Positions 1 through 9,173 of a stretch of DNA of 64,000 nt are shown here, piece by piece. The translations under genes were made by a program, and so were the position numbers. The first letter of the stretch is position 1. The number at the start of each line of letters is the position of its first letter. A model generated the notes under the pieces. It worked only from the letters and a program-made list of their open reading frames with translations, did no database searches and was not told where the DNA came from. The DNA comes from Candidatus Hydrogenedentota bacterium (GTDB lineage: Bacteria; Hydrogenedentota; Hydrogenedentia; Hydrogenedentales; JAGMZX01). The stretch covers positions 26,951 to 90,950 of the forward strand of contig JAKQEQ010000056.1 in the NCBI GenBank assembly GCA_029556545.1. The letters run 5' to 3'.

Positions 1-2
1 AT

Positions 3-404
3 CTCCAGGGTGCGATACTTGTCGCGGCAGACCTCCGCGGGGCAGACCTCACAGCGGCAAACCTGCAGGGGGCAATCCTAGCCAGGGCGGACCTCCGCAG
101 GACGGACCTGGTCGAGGCGAACCTGGCCGATGCGAATTTGGACAGGGCGAACCTCACCAAGGCGGACCTTACCAAGGCAAACCTCCAGGGGGCGCATCTC
201 GCCGAGGCAGACCTCACTCAGGCAAACCTGACCGAGGCAAACCTCCGGGGGGCGCATCTGACCCGCACGAACCTCACTCAGGCGAACCTCGACGGCGCAG
301 AACTCCAAGGGGCGGACCTGAGCAGCGCGATCATCGTCGCGGCGAAGCTTGACCGAACGCTCCGCATGAACAAGAAAAGAAATCAATGTTTTAGATATAA
401 ATAG
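3..404 (+). CDS. Pentapeptide-repeat protein, 5' end outside the window
   Basis: The reading frame is open from base 3 to the TAG at 402-404 and runs in from the left edge, so the start is not visible. Almost every fifth residue is Leu followed by a small or polar residue, as in RANLTKADLTKANLQGAHLA, which is the A(D/N)LXX pentapeptide pattern of a right-handed quadrilateral beta helix. About 23 pentads are visible. The last 14 codons, rich in Lys, Arg and Asn, abandon the repeat. An IS21-type end begins 9 bp after the stop, so this tail may be the product of truncation. Pentapeptide proteins have very diverse roles and the repeat alone gives no specific function. Confidence 0.85.
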   Translation, partial: LQGAILVAADLRGADLTAANLQGAILARADLRRTDLVEANLADANLDRANLTKADLTKANLQGAHLAEADLTQANLTEANLRGAHLTRTNLTQANLDGAELQGADLSSAIIVAAKLDRTLRMNKKRNQCFRYK

Positions 405-412
405 AGTGTATG

Positions 413-600
413 TGTGAGTAGCGGTCGAGAAGTCCGCGGATGGCAGTCCATGGGTGAGAGGCATGAGGGGTCCATTGTGCCGGTGTGGCTGCACCAGAAC
501 ATCATTCAGAGGGTCGAGAAGTCCTCTCTCTTGACTGCTGGTCGAGACTGACACCCTGCAAGTCTTTCGACTGGCGGCCCATGGGTCACCGGGACAGATG
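413..600. repeat. IS21-family end relic with repeated boxes
   Basis: A TGT at 413 is followed eight bases on by GCGGTCGAGAAGT (421-433), then TGGCAGTCCATGGGTGA. Related boxes recur at about 506 (GGTCGAGAAGTCC), 541 (GGTCGAGACTG) and 571 (TGGCGGCCCATGGGTCA). The same order, TGT-N5-GCGGTCGAGAAGT then TGGCGGTCCA, occurs at 7653, next to an istB gene. Multiple short repeats at the termini are typical of IS21-family elements, so this is probably a stranded end of the same element family. No transposase gene accompanies it. Confidence 0.55.
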
Positions 601-964
601 CGCGCCTCCCTTGTCCCCGATCGCCACCTCGATGCCAACATGACGCCACTTCGGCACGGGGATCGGGGGTCGGGGGTTGCGCCAGACGTCCGCCGCCAAG
701 ACACGCAAGCGCACCGTGAGTACGGCTTCAGCCCGCTAGAAACGACGCGGGGACATCAGGGGGGCACTCTACCCTTGGCGCATCGAAGGGCGAGCGCATC
801 GGATGGCCGCCAAGGGTATCGCGGCGGCGGCTATTTGCGGACATTGGCGGCCCGGGCAGGCAATATGGCGATGCCGCCCGAAGCGTCTTGGCCGCGCTGC
901 TCCGTCCATTTTCCGCGCGATGCGCCGGACTGCTTGCCCCGCAAGGCCGACGACGGTCCGGGGG
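601..964. other. Non-coding stretch, nothing recognised
   Basis: Between the IS end relic and the stop of the leftward gene at 965. Reading frames exist on both strands, but their composition is that of shadows (Arg/Pro/Ala-rich, no ribosome-binding site, no recognisable family). I see no RNA gene, strong hairpin or promoter. Confidence 0.4.
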
Positions 965-3931
965 CTATGGAAGCCGCACAATCGCCGCCGACCACCCTTC
1001 CGCGATGCGCACCTCACTGTAGCGTTTGCCGTCCCGTTCCATCTGTGGAACCACGAAATCGGGCCTTTCCCGTCCCGTATCGTCGAAGACGTGCGCTTCA
1101 TGCCGCGACGCGTCGTTCCAACCGAAACTGCCGCTCTTCTTCGTGATGATCTGTTCGCGCCCAATGATGTATCCCTCGTGCAATTCGACGGGCGTGATAG
1201 GGAACATGTATTGCGTCAGGTGCGGGTGGGTCGGGGTGACCGTCATGTCGTTGTACCAATGGTAGACGCAGCCGTAATCGAGCGCGGCCAGCATCACGGC
1301 GTAGGCGTCCGTCTCGCTTTGTTCCGTGAGATGGTCACCGAGGGCGATGGGAGAATACAGGTGTGCCTGCGCGCAGTGGGTAATGCTGCCCGTCTCGACG
1401 AAGCAGGGGTAATGCAGCGCGGCCATGGCGCGCGTGAAGGGGACGCCGTTTCCGATGAGCGGCCCGCGTTTCAGGATGCGTCGCGCCAGCGCCACGCGCC
1501 ACGACTCTGACAACAGCGTTACGGACGACTTGAGGCGGTTGAGGGTGAAACGGACCGGGTCTATATCGCCTGAACAGCCGTCCCACGGTTCGCCGTAGTG
1601 ATACCCCCACCGGCTGTACTCGTGTTCGTCCCAATACACGCCATTCGCGCCGATTTCATCGAAGATGATGTCGATATTCTTGGCAATCGCCCGGCCATAG
1701 CTGTTTGTCTCCGTTGGAATGAAGATTCGGTAGTAGGATTCGCCGTAATCGGCTTGCGTGCCGTCGGATCGGAGCAATCGCGCGTCGGCATAGCGTTCCG
1801 GCGCCTCGTCCAGCACGTCAATGAAGCAATGGAAGTAGACGAGACACTGGATGCCCGAAACAAGGCCGCGCCAGCGCTGGAAGGAGGCCGTGTAGTTGTC
1901 ATGCGTTACTTCCTGGAACGAAGTGCCGTGCGTATAGTGGCCTTTGTAGCGCGGGTAATCGATGGATGCGCACGCGTATCGCACACTCTTGAAACGCAGG
2001 AAATCCGCTATCTGCCGGTCGGACCATGCGTCGGTGAGCGGGCCGGCGCGCAGGAAGGCAAAGCCGCCGTCGATCGTGAAGTTGGCGTCCGTGAGCCGCC
2101 GCGCCGCGTTCAAGAAGACCCAGTAATCCGGCGCATCGGCGGGAACAACGGCCCACTCCGCCGTGTACGACGCGCCCGGGCGCAGCACAAGGTTGTTGTT
2201 CGCGATACCGGCCTTGCCCTCCACCGCGAAATTGGCAATGTGCACGCGGAACACGTCGTCAAGCGGCAGCAGCCCTATTCCTCCTTGATCCGTCGCGGCA
2301 AACGTCGTCGGGTTCGATGGGTCGGCGCGCGACCCGCTGTTGCCTCCCTGTTCAAGTCCGGACAGCCACAACCTTCGCAGCCGGTCACCGAGCACGACGT
2401 GATGCCGGTGGATGATCGGCAGGTTCGCGTCGGTCTTGTTGGTCCAGGTATCTCGGATGACGACGGCCTCCGGGCCGCCTTCCGTTCGGCGCAGTTCGAG
2501 GGTGCGATCATGATCGAAGTATGAACACCCGCTATGCACCCACGCGCCGTCGGGCGTCGAGAACCGGCTCTCGATGCGAAACGTCTCGTCGTTCACGAGG
2601 ACTTCGAGGACGGCGTCCGGCGATTCTTTGACCTCGAATGCGACGGCGTGCGTGCGCGGCGCAATGATCGGCAGTTCTCCCGAGGGCGCCTTGGCCTTCT
2701 CCTTCGCGGCGGGCGGCCGCACGCGGAACAGCAACTGTCCGTTCGCGGCGATGAGCGTGTTCTTCACGGACGCCGGGGCCGCGTGTTCGACGACGAGCGC
2801 ATTTTCGCCCGGCCGCACCAATGCGGTGACATCCCACGCAAATGTACACGCCTTGACGCCGTCTAACAGGCCGTAATGCGGGTCGGCGTCCACGCTGGTG
2901 AAATCGGGCGCGTAGAAGATGTTGAACACGTTGCCGCCGCACGTCGAATACACGTCGCCCCCGCGCGCCTTCACGCGCGCCGGCTTGTTGGCAAGCATCG
3001 CGGCCATAACCGGCGCATCGTTCAGCGTCAGCCGCAACGCGCCGGCAAATCCCGCGGGGCGATCAAAATCGAGCCGCGCTTCCATGGACAGGATCGCCTG
3101 TTTCCCTTCCGGAACCCGCGCCACCGCGAATGTGCGGGATTGTTTGCCCCCTTGTTCCACCTGCAACGCGTCGAAGACACGCAACGGGGGATCAGCGGCG
3201 GGCGCGGCGCCGTCCGCTTTGGCCAGCACCGCTGGACGCAACCGCGCGCGCGTGAGCGCCCATTTCGCGGACGATGTCGTCATGAGCGATTCCTGCCGCG
3301 GTTCCGCGCAATCGGTGTCCGAAATGCCCACTTCAATACGAAGCGTGATGCCAATCTCCGGATCGATCACGCCAAGAACGCACCACGGAATCGCCGCTTC
3401 CAAGGCATAGCCCGATGCCGTCCGCCTGGCCGCCACCGCAATATCCGCAACGGGCGCGCCCGACGGGCGATAGATGTAGACCTCTGGCGGACAATCCACG
3501 AGCGGGTCGCCGGCGGTCCCGAAATTACCGGGACTGAGCGCAATCTGAAACTGGCCCGTGCCGAACGCGTCGCGCGCGGGTTCCAGGTCCGGTTGCGCGT
3601 CGATGTAGAGTTCCACGTGATCGCCTTGCCAGATACCGTCGCCGCGCTGCGTCTGGCGCACGTTGTCGTCCGTCACGTCCACCGCAACAAACAGCGATTC
3701 CGTGCGCCAGGCCAAGCGGACGTTACCGCTCAGGTCTTCGGGCGCGCGCCAACTGCTCGCGCCCCACACCACGTGCTGCGGCTGGTCGCGCATGATGACA
3801 TTCGGGACGACCGCCCATTCGTCGAGCACGCCGTCCACCGCGATAGGCGGGTCCGGACGAAGCGGTATCGCGATGATGTCAGGCGTCTGTCCGACAGTCG
3901 CAAGACACAAGCAAACAAATGCTGGAATCAT
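965..3931 (-). CDS. Large secreted protein, CBM9-like domain plus glycosidase-like C-terminal region
   Basis: This 988-residue protein starts at the ATG at 3931, which has GGGAGGTG about 10 bases upstream. The frame is open further 5' but reads as non-protein. Residues 1-17 form a signal peptide (MIPAFVCLCLATVGQ). Residues 25-235 look like a CBM9/DOMON-type beta sandwich: IAVDGVLDEW, then LAWRTESLFVAVDVTDDN and DHVELYIDA. A second jelly-roll-like section follows to about residue 400. The C-terminal 400 residues resemble a TIM-barrel glycosidase-like fold, with GANGVYWDEHEYSRWGYHYG as the probable active-site strand region. The likely role is binding or hydrolysis of polysaccharide outside the cytoplasm; the substrate cannot be read. 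It is divergent from the diheme gene, with a 255-bp gap. The catalytic assignment is inference. Confidence 0.7.
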   Translation of the reverse strand: MIPAFVCLCLATVGQTPDIIAIPLRPDPPIAVDGVLDEWAVVPNVIMRDQPQHVVWGASSWRAPEDLSGNVRLAWRTESLFVAVDVTDDNVRQTQRGDGIWQGDHVELYIDAQPDLEPARDAFGTGQFQIALSPGNFGTAGDPLVDCPPEVYIYRPSGAPVADIAVAARRTASGYALEAAIPWCVLGVIDPEIGITLRIEVGISDTDCAEPRQESLMTTSSAKWALTRARLRPAVLAKADGAAPAADPPLRVFDALQVEQGGKQSRTFAVARVPEGKQAILSMEARLDFDRPAGFAGALRLTLNDAPVMAAMLANKPARVKARGGDVYSTCGGNVFNIFYAPDFTSVDADPHYGLLDGVKACTFAWDVTALVRPGENALVVEHAAPASVKNTLIAANGQLLFRVRPPAAKEKAKAPSGELPIIAPRTHAVAFEVKESPDAVLEVLVNDETFRIESRFSTPDGAWVHSGCSYFDHDRTLELRRTEGGPEAVVIRDTWTNKTDANLPIIHRHHVVLGDRLRRLWLSGLEQGGNSGSRADPSNPTTFAATDQGGIGLLPLDDVFRVHIANFAVEGKAGIANNNLVLRPGASYTAEWAVVPADAPDYWVFLNAARRLTDANFTIDGGFAFLRAGPLTDAWSDRQIADFLRFKSVRYACASIDYPRYKGHYTHGTSFQEVTHDNYTASFQRWRGLVSGIQCLVYFHCFIDVLDEAPERYADARLLRSDGTQADYGESYYRIFIPTETNSYGRAIAKNIDIIFDEIGANGVYWDEHEYSRWGYHYGEPWDGCSGDIDPVRFTLNRLKSSVTLLSESWRVALARRILKRGPLIGNGVPFTRAMAALHYPCFVETGSITHCAQAHLYSPIALGDHLTEQSETDAYAVMLAALDYGCVYHWYNDMTVTPTHPHLTQYMFPITPVELHEGYIIGREQIITKKSGSFGWNDASRHEAHVFDDTGRERPDFVVPQMERDGKRYSEVRIAEGWSAAIVRLP

Positions 3932-4186
3932 CACACATCCACCTCCCGCCTTCCGGTCAGGTTCACGAATGGTTCCTGACCACCATGGCCACGTTTTCCG
4001 GGCGCCGCGGCAACCGTTCACACGAGAATACCACGACCGGCGCGTTCCTGGAAGGCGTCTGGAGACTTTTTTCATGCCCGAGCGCGGGACTACGCGGCAT
4101 TGCGCTTTCACGCGGTCTGCGATAAAGTAGGACGCGAAGCAAGGAGTTTAGTGTTGCTTTGCACATGCAGGCCGGGGAGAACCGCA

Positions 4187-7105
4187 GTGAGAACATTCGC
4201 GTTGGCGCTGTTCCTGGTTGCGTTGTTCGGGGTACGGGGGGCCGAGGGGGCCGCCGTTGAAGCGGACATGGCGGCCACGGTCGGACAGGCGGGGCCCGCC
4301 GCGCCCGCCTTCGACGTGGCGCAAGTATTGCTCTGCGGCGATCTCGCGCCCGTCCCGAGTATGGCTGTCTGTGGGTTCTCGTTGATCGCGGGTGAATCGG
4401 GGCCGCAGGTGGCCTCGCTGGGCCGCGACGCATTTGCTGCGTGCATTCGGGAAGGGGAAAGGGTTGATATCGAGGTCCCGCTGACGGGCTTCATGTCCGG
4501 GGCGAGGCTGCAGGCGGCGGTTAGCGTCCTGAAAGGGGGCACTGCGCAGGCCGGGCTTTCGCTGGATGCTGCGCCGGCGCTTCGACAGATCGCCTCGGGG
4601 GAAACGGTTATTCTGGAAGCGCGCGCGGACGCAACTGCGACGGAAGGGCGGATCCGTATCGTGGTCGTGGGAGGCCCGGGTGAATCGGTGGTGCGCTGGC
4701 GCCAAGTCCGGCTTATTCAGGGACAAGACGCCCGGCCGGTTCCGGTGCTGCCCGCGCCGCCGGAGGACGAAGTGTTTCCGCCGCCGGTCTTGCCTGACTT
4801 GCGCCCCGGAATGGAGGGCGTGCTGATCGAATGGGATTGGCGCATGCGGGACGGCATCAGCACGGAACGGGAGCCGACGCCTTACGCGCGGGCCATTGAA
4901 CGCACGTTGCGGCAGGGCAACGCGCTTATCGCGAGCCTGATCGCGGACCATGTCGCGCTGGATGACGCACTGCCGCCATGGCGCGCGCTGGAAGAAGAGT
5001 TCGCCGGTCTCTCCGCCGCGGCGCCGCCCAACGACGACCCACGCTGGGAAGCGGTGTGGGTGAAGACCCACGAATTGCGCCGGTCGATCATGTTCTTGAA
5101 CCCGATCGCGCGGACCGGCCCGCTGGTTTTCGCGAAACACGCGCATTCCGTTTTCAGCCACCAATTGACGCAGTACTACGGGCGCCTTGCGCGCCCGGGC
5201 GGCGGGATTTTCGTGCTTGAGAAGCCGGGCGAATCCATGATGTGCCGCCCGCTGACGTCCGGGCAGCTTCCCGAGGGCAGTTACATGCAGCCTGAAACGA
5301 CCCACGACGGCGACCGCATTCTGTTTGCCTTCTGCGATGCGCCCTCCGTGCCGACTTGGGACGATATAGAAGCCTATCGAGGCCGATACTACCATTTGTA
5401 CGAAGTACGCCGGGACGGTTCGGGGCTGCGGCAGTTGACGGACGGACCGTACGACGACTTCTCCCCGCGTGAACTGCCGGACGGGAAGATCGTCTTCATC
5501 TCGACGCGGCGCGGCGGTTTTCATCGGTGCGGGCGCGGTCCATGCGATGTGTATACGCTCGCGCTGGCCGAGGCGGACGGAACGAACCCGCGCACGATTT
5601 CGTACCATGAGACCCAGGAGTGGGATCCGGCAGTGCTTGCCGACGGGCGGATCATCTACACGCGATGGGATTATGTGGACCGGAATGCGGTGCACTATCA
5701 GCAACTCTGGACGGCAAGGCCGGACGGTTCCGCGCCCGCCGCCTATTACGGTAACAACACGTTCAATCCCGTGGGCGTGTGGGAAGCGCGGCAAGTGCCG
5801 GGTTCGCCCTTGATTATGGCCACGGCGGCGGCGCATCACGCGATGACGGCGGGATCGATCATCCTGGTGGACAGGTCCAGGGGCGTGGACGGCCAGGAGC
5901 CGCTGCGGCGCTTGACGCCGGATGCGCCATTCCCGGAGAGCGAGACCATCGTCGCGCCCGCCAATTGGCACGCGCCGGGCAGCCCGAAGGAGTATGCGAC
6001 GCCGGAAGAGGCGCGGCGATGGCCCGGTCACTGCTACCGGTCGCCGTATCCCCTGTCGGAGACGGTTTTCCTGGCGGCCTACAGTTTCGATCCGCTGCTC
6101 GGCGAGCCGGTGGCGAACAAGGCGAACATGTTCGGCCTGTACATGGCGGACGCCTTCGGCAATCGCGAGCTCGTGTACCGCGATCTCGATATTTCGAGCC
6201 TGTGGCCGGCGCCGCTGCGGCCGCGTCCGAGGCCGGGGGTCCTGCCGCCGATCCGCGACGATCAGCTTGCCGCCGAGGGGCTGGTCTACATGCAGGACGT
6301 TTACGCCGGCAACTATGACCTGCCCGAGGGATCGGTGAAGCGCTTGCGCATCGTGCAGGTGCTGCCGAAGACCACATGGCACGCGAACGACCCGACGGTC
6401 GGTCTGGCGAATGCCTCGCCCGGAAAGCAGGTATTGGGCACGGTGCCCGTGGAGGCGGACGGTTCCGCGTGCTTCTATGCGCCCGCGCACATCCCGATCA
6501 GCTTCCAGGCCTTGGACGAACTGGGCCGCGCCGTGCAGACCATGCGGAGCCTGACCTATCTCCAGCCGGGGGAGCGGGTGTCGTGTGTGGGGTGTCACGA
6601 GCCGCGCCTGAGCGCGGCGCCCTCCTCGCGCGCCGCGCTGGCCGCGCGACGCCCGCCTTCGCGGATCGCGCCGGGACCCGACGGATCAAACCCGCTGAGC
6701 TATCCGCTGCTGGTGCAACCGGTACTCGACCGACACTGCGTGCGCTGTCACGGCGGCGAGACGCCATCGGGTCCCGGAGGGCAGCCGGTGGTGCTGACCG
6801 GCGACCCGGAAGGACGCTACACGAGGTCCTACAACGCACTCGCGCCGCGCGTGCCGTTCTCCTCTTGGGGCGAACTTGCCGCGAACGGCGAACCGGAGAC
6901 GCAGCCAGGCCGATTCGGCGCGCGCGCGAGCCGTCTGATGGACATGTTGATCGAAGGTCATCACGAGGTCCGTATGAACGCGGAGGAGATGGATCGCCTT
7001 GTCACGTGGATGGACGCGAATGCGCTGTTCTACGGCACGTTCGATCCGGCGGATCAGGCGCGCCAGCTTCTCGGCGAGCGAATCGCCGGCCCGGCGCTCA
7101 ACTGA
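4187..7105 (+). CDS. Hydrazine-synthase-alpha-like secreted diheme protein
   Basis: The 973-residue protein starts at GTG 4187 with GGGGAG 7-8 bases upstream; the frame is open earlier, but the signal peptide VRTFALALFLVALFGVRGAEG begins here. The middle (about residues 310-640) holds TolB/PD40-type propeller blades such as LYEVRRDGSGLRQLTDGPYD and DFSPRELPDGKIVFISTRRGG. The C-terminal part has two c-type heme sites, CVGCH at 800-804 and CVRCH at 851-855. This order matches the alpha-subunit-like family of hydrazine synthase, which is widespread in Planctomycetes and relatives that do not perform anammox. No beta or gamma partner is nearby, so hydrazine synthesis is not supported. A periplasmic redox or substrate-binding role is the safer reading. 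A Tat-signal gene follows after 52 bp. Confidence 0.78.
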   Translation: MRTFALALFLVALFGVRGAEGAAVEADMAATVGQAGPAAPAFDVAQVLLCGDLAPVPSMAVCGFSLIAGESGPQVASLGRDAFAACIREGERVDIEVPLTGFMSGARLQAAVSVLKGGTAQAGLSLDAAPALRQIASGETVILEARADATATEGRIRIVVVGGPGESVVRWRQVRLIQGQDARPVPVLPAPPEDEVFPPPVLPDLRPGMEGVLIEWDWRMRDGISTEREPTPYARAIERTLRQGNALIASLIADHVALDDALPPWRALEEEFAGLSAAAPPNDDPRWEAVWVKTHELRRSIMFLNPIARTGPLVFAKHAHSVFSHQLTQYYGRLARPGGGIFVLEKPGESMMCRPLTSGQLPEGSYMQPETTHDGDRILFAFCDAPSVPTWDDIEAYRGRYYHLYEVRRDGSGLRQLTDGPYDDFSPRELPDGKIVFISTRRGGFHRCGRGPCDVYTLALAEADGTNPRTISYHETQEWDPAVLADGRIIYTRWDYVDRNAVHYQQLWTARPDGSAPAAYYGNNTFNPVGVWEARQVPGSPLIMATAAAHHAMTAGSIILVDRSRGVDGQEPLRRLTPDAPFPESETIVAPANWHAPGSPKEYATPEEARRWPGHCYRSPYPLSETVFLAAYSFDPLLGEPVANKANMFGLYMADAFGNRELVYRDLDISSLWPAPLRPRPRPGVLPPIRDDQLAAEGLVYMQDVYAGNYDLPEGSVKRLRIVQVLPKTTWHANDPTVGLANASPGKQVLGTVPVEADGSACFYAPAHIPISFQALDELGRAVQTMRSLTYLQPGERVSCVGCHEPRLSAAPSSRAALAARRPPSRIAPGPDGSNPLSYPLLVQPVLDRHCVRCHGGETPSGPGGQPVVLTGDPEGRYTRSYNALAPRVPFSSWGELAANGEPETQPGRFGARASRLMDMLIEGHHEVRMNAEEMDRLVTWMDANALFYGTFDPADQARQLLGERIAGPALN

Positions 7106-7157
7106 TGATCAAGACGGACCATAAGATATCTGTTTCCAAATGTCAGGAGGTCAGCGG

Positions 7158-7652
7158 ATGAAATCGACGCGACGCGCCTTCATGAGAACCGGCGCGCTAT
7201 CGGTCTGCGCGATCTCGGCTCGTGCCGCCGCGCAGGGGCAGGCGGACCTCCCCGCGGAGATGCCGCCGCTCGATTACGGCCTTTCGTTCATCTGCCACAG
7301 CGCGGCATTCAATTCCGTGCGATTCTGGGTAGAGAGCCGGACCCGGTTCATCGACGACCGCGACGGGACCTGGATCGACTTTCACCAATGCGGCGCCTGC
7401 AAGAGCGAAAACACGTTTGCGGAGCGCGATCTGTTCATGGCGGACAATTACGATTTCCTGCCCGTTTTCGGCGGAGGCGACGTGCTCGTCTTCCGCCGTC
7501 CGGCGCGCATCAGCGATTGGTACCGCACCGTCAAGAAAACCGCCGAGCTCTGGGGATATCCGACGCTGAAATTACAAGAAGGCGCGCGTTGCGAGGAGCT
7601 AGCGACATGGGACAATATCGCGCGCGCGACCGCCGACGCAATCCCGATCGTA
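7158..7652 (+). pseudogene. Tat-signal protein, 3' end cut off by an IS element
   Basis: The ATG at 7158 has GGAGGT 7 bases upstream. The N-terminus carries a twin-arginine signal (STRRAFMRTGALSVCAISA). The exported part contains FICHSAAFNSVRFW, a CGAC motif in FHQCGACKSEN, and WDNIARATADAIPIV. I do not recognise the family. At 7653 the sequence becomes the TGT-led IS21-type end; the frame runs on only to a TGA at 7695-7697, adding some 15 residues encoded by the element. The gene is therefore truncated, probably non-functional, and was formerly co-transcribed with the diheme gene 52 bp upstream. Confidence 0.7.
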
Positions 7653-7700
7653 TGTCTGCGGCGGTCGAGAAGTGCGCGGGTGGCGGTCCAAAAGTGAAGC
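7653..7700. repeat. IS21-family terminal end
   Basis: TGT (7653) N5 GCGGTCGAGAAGT, followed by TGGCGGTCCAAAAGTG. It matches the relic at 413-450 at most positions, including the spacing from TGT to the first box. It marks the insertion point of the element whose istB lies at 7814-8575. Confidence 0.6.
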
Positions 7701-7773
7701 ACCCGCTGGATTCATTATGTAGGTGTTGATGCGGGTTGTCAAGGGGTTCTTGGGGGCTCTCTTCCCCTCTCTC

Positions 7774-7800
7774 CCTCCCCCTAGGGGGAGGCGGGTTTTT
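7774..7800 (+). terminator. Perfect palindrome followed by a T run
   Basis: CCTCCCCCTAGGGGGAGG (7774-7791) is a perfect palindrome, followed on the + strand by CGGGTTTTT. It looks like a rho-independent terminator for rightward transcription and lies just beyond the istB stop, so it probably belongs to the IS element. Confidence 0.5.
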
Positions 7801-7813
7801 CTGGAGTTTCTTT

Positions 7814-8575
7814 TTATTCTCTTTTCTTGCGTTTCTTGGCGCTTTTGAGCCGGTAACTCTCTCCATTGGCTTCGATGATGTGGACCCGATGGGTAAGCCG
7901 GTCGAGCAACGCACCTGTGAGTCGTTCGTTCCCGAGTATCTCGGTCCAGTTTTCGAAGGGCAGGTTCGTAGTGAGGATGACGCTCTGTCGTTCGTAGGCG
8001 CGGCTGAGCGCTTCGAAGAGGAGTTCGGCGCCGGTCTTGGAAAAGGGAACATAGCCGAATTCGTCGAGGATGAGGAGGTGGCATCGCGCCAAGCGTTTGA
8101 AGAGCCGTTCGAGTTGGCGGTTGTCGCGGGCTTCGAGGAGCTGGGTGACAAGCGCGGTGACGGTATGGAAGCGGACATGTTTACCCTGGGCGCAGGCAGC
8201 ATGGCCCAGCGCGGTGGCGAGGTGGGTCTTGCCCGTGCCGGGATTGCCCATGAACAGGATGTTCTCGCGCTCCTCGAGGTATTCGCCGCGCATGAGCTGC
8301 GTAATGAGCGGCCGGTTGATGGAGGGCTGGGCGGAGAAATCGAAGGTGTCCAGCGTCTTGAGGATGGGAAAGCCCGCGGCGCGGATGCGGCGTTCGGCGG
8401 CTCGTTGCTCGCGTTCGAGGCATTCGCGCTCACACAACCGGGCGAGGAACTCGATGGCGGCGTGGCCGTCTTTGGCGCAGATAGCGGCGACGGCCTTGTA
8501 CTCCCGTTTGATGGTCGGCAGTTTCAGAAGCTTGAGGTAATGATCGAGCAGCACCGTGGGGCGTTCGGGGTCCAT
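7814..8575 (-). CDS. istB: IS21-family helper ATPase IstB
   Basis: This 253-residue protein is full length for IstB. It shows the DnaC-like AAA+ signatures: Walker A GNPGTGKTH, Walker B LLILDEFGY, sensor-1 SVILTTNLPFENW, and the C-terminal LLDRLTHRVHIIEANGESYR typical of the family. IstB oligomerises on target DNA and stimulates the IstA transposase. Its start overlaps the end of an istA remnant by one base pair, as in intact IS21 elements where istA directly precedes istB. Only about 35-60 codons of istA remain, so the element cannot move by itself, although istB appears intact. Confidence 0.93.
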   Translation of the reverse strand: MDPERPTVLLDHYLKLLKLPTIKREYKAVAAICAKDGHAAIEFLARLCERECLEREQRAAERRIRAAGFPILKTLDTFDFSAQPSINRPLITQLMRGEYLEERENILFMGNPGTGKTHLATALGHAACAQGKHVRFHTVTALVTQLLEARDNRQLERLFKRLARCHLLILDEFGYVPFSKTGAELLFEALSRAYERQSVILTTNLPFENWTEILGNERLTGALLDRLTHRVHIIEANGESYRLKSAKKRKKRE

Positions 8576-8700
8576 CAGTTGAGCCCTCCGAGCAGGGCGG
8601 CATAGGCGCTCACGTCGGGGGAGTGCACAGAGATGCCTTGGAGGTGTTCGTGGCCGTCGAGCAGGAACGTCGGCGCTACCGGTCCTTCGTCCGGATGAAA
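8575..8700 (-). pseudogene. istA: IstA transposase, C-terminal remnant
   Basis: Reading leftward into the istB start, the frame ends with HLQGISVHSPDVSAYAALLG, which has the form of an IstA C-terminus; the final codons overlap istB. The catalytic DDE domain and DNA-binding domain are gone. Upstream, the same open frame passes without a stop into an unrelated HYR-like segment, so the break lies around 8700-8763. Confidence 0.55.
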
Positions 8701-8763
8701 TGGGTGGATATCCGGGAGCGGGGCCATGGTCTGACGCCAGTTGTCACGGTCACCCTCGCCGCA

Positions 8764-8979
8764 CACCTTTACCGTCACCGTGACCTCGCAGGTATCCGTC
8801 AGACCTGCGGCGTCTGTCGCAGTAAGCGTGACCGCGCTATCCGTCGAGATCATCGTGCCGCCTGGCGGGGTCTGAGTGATGACCGGTACGCCACAGTTCT
8901 CCGTGGCCACTACCTGACCCGTCAGATCGGGCAACGCCGCCTCGCAGTTCCCGTCCAGGCTCAACGGACTCTGATACAA
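8764..8979 (-). pseudogene. HYR-like surface-domain fragment
   Basis: The translation contains CGVPVITQTPPGGTMISTD, then AVTLTATDAAGLTDTCEVTV, the usual form of a HYR (hyalin-repeat, Ig-fold) module from a large exported protein. Only about one module remains, without signal peptide or anchor, and it is joined in frame to the IstA remnant. It is most likely debris of a surface-protein gene destroyed by insertion. Confidence 0.55.
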
Positions 8980-9038
8980 TTGGCCGCCTCGGTTAATGTG
9001 CCGTTACCCCTCCCAGGGGCCCGATATTGGCCCGGGGT

Positions 9039-9055
9039 CTTACGCGACGCGTAAG
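9039..9055. promoter_or_regulatory. Perfect inverted repeat upstream of the sigma-54 activator
   Basis: CTTACGCGACGCGTAAG has 8-bp arms around a single central base. It lies about 120 bp before the regulator start and 63 bp upstream of a TATAAT box, a position suited to an operator. No T run follows, so it is unlikely to be a terminator. Confidence 0.4.
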
Positions 9056-9117
9056 TGACGCATGGTACTGTCAGGGGAGTCGGCCAAGACGAGGCAAGCC
9101 GCGGGGGGACAAGGGGG

Positions 9118-9123
9118 TATAAT
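9118..9123 (+). promoter_or_regulatory. -10 box for the sigma-54 activator gene
   Basis: A consensus TATAAT lies in GGGGGTATAATGAGG, 50 bp before the ATG at 9174. I see no good -35 hexamer 16-18 bp upstream, so it may need an activator or be fortuitous. Confidence 0.4.
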
Positions 9124-9173
9124 GAGGCCGTGTCGGGAACCTCTGTCATGATATCGGCCGCGGAGTCGGGCAT

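Noticed and set aside
4148-6598. A long leftward open frame of 816 codons
   Set aside because: Arg/His/Val-rich shadow of the diheme gene on the other strand; no ribosome-binding site or family features.
4187-7105. True hydrazine synthase
   Set aside because: No beta/gamma subunits, hydrazine dehydrogenase or other anammox genes in the window; only family-level similarity is supported.
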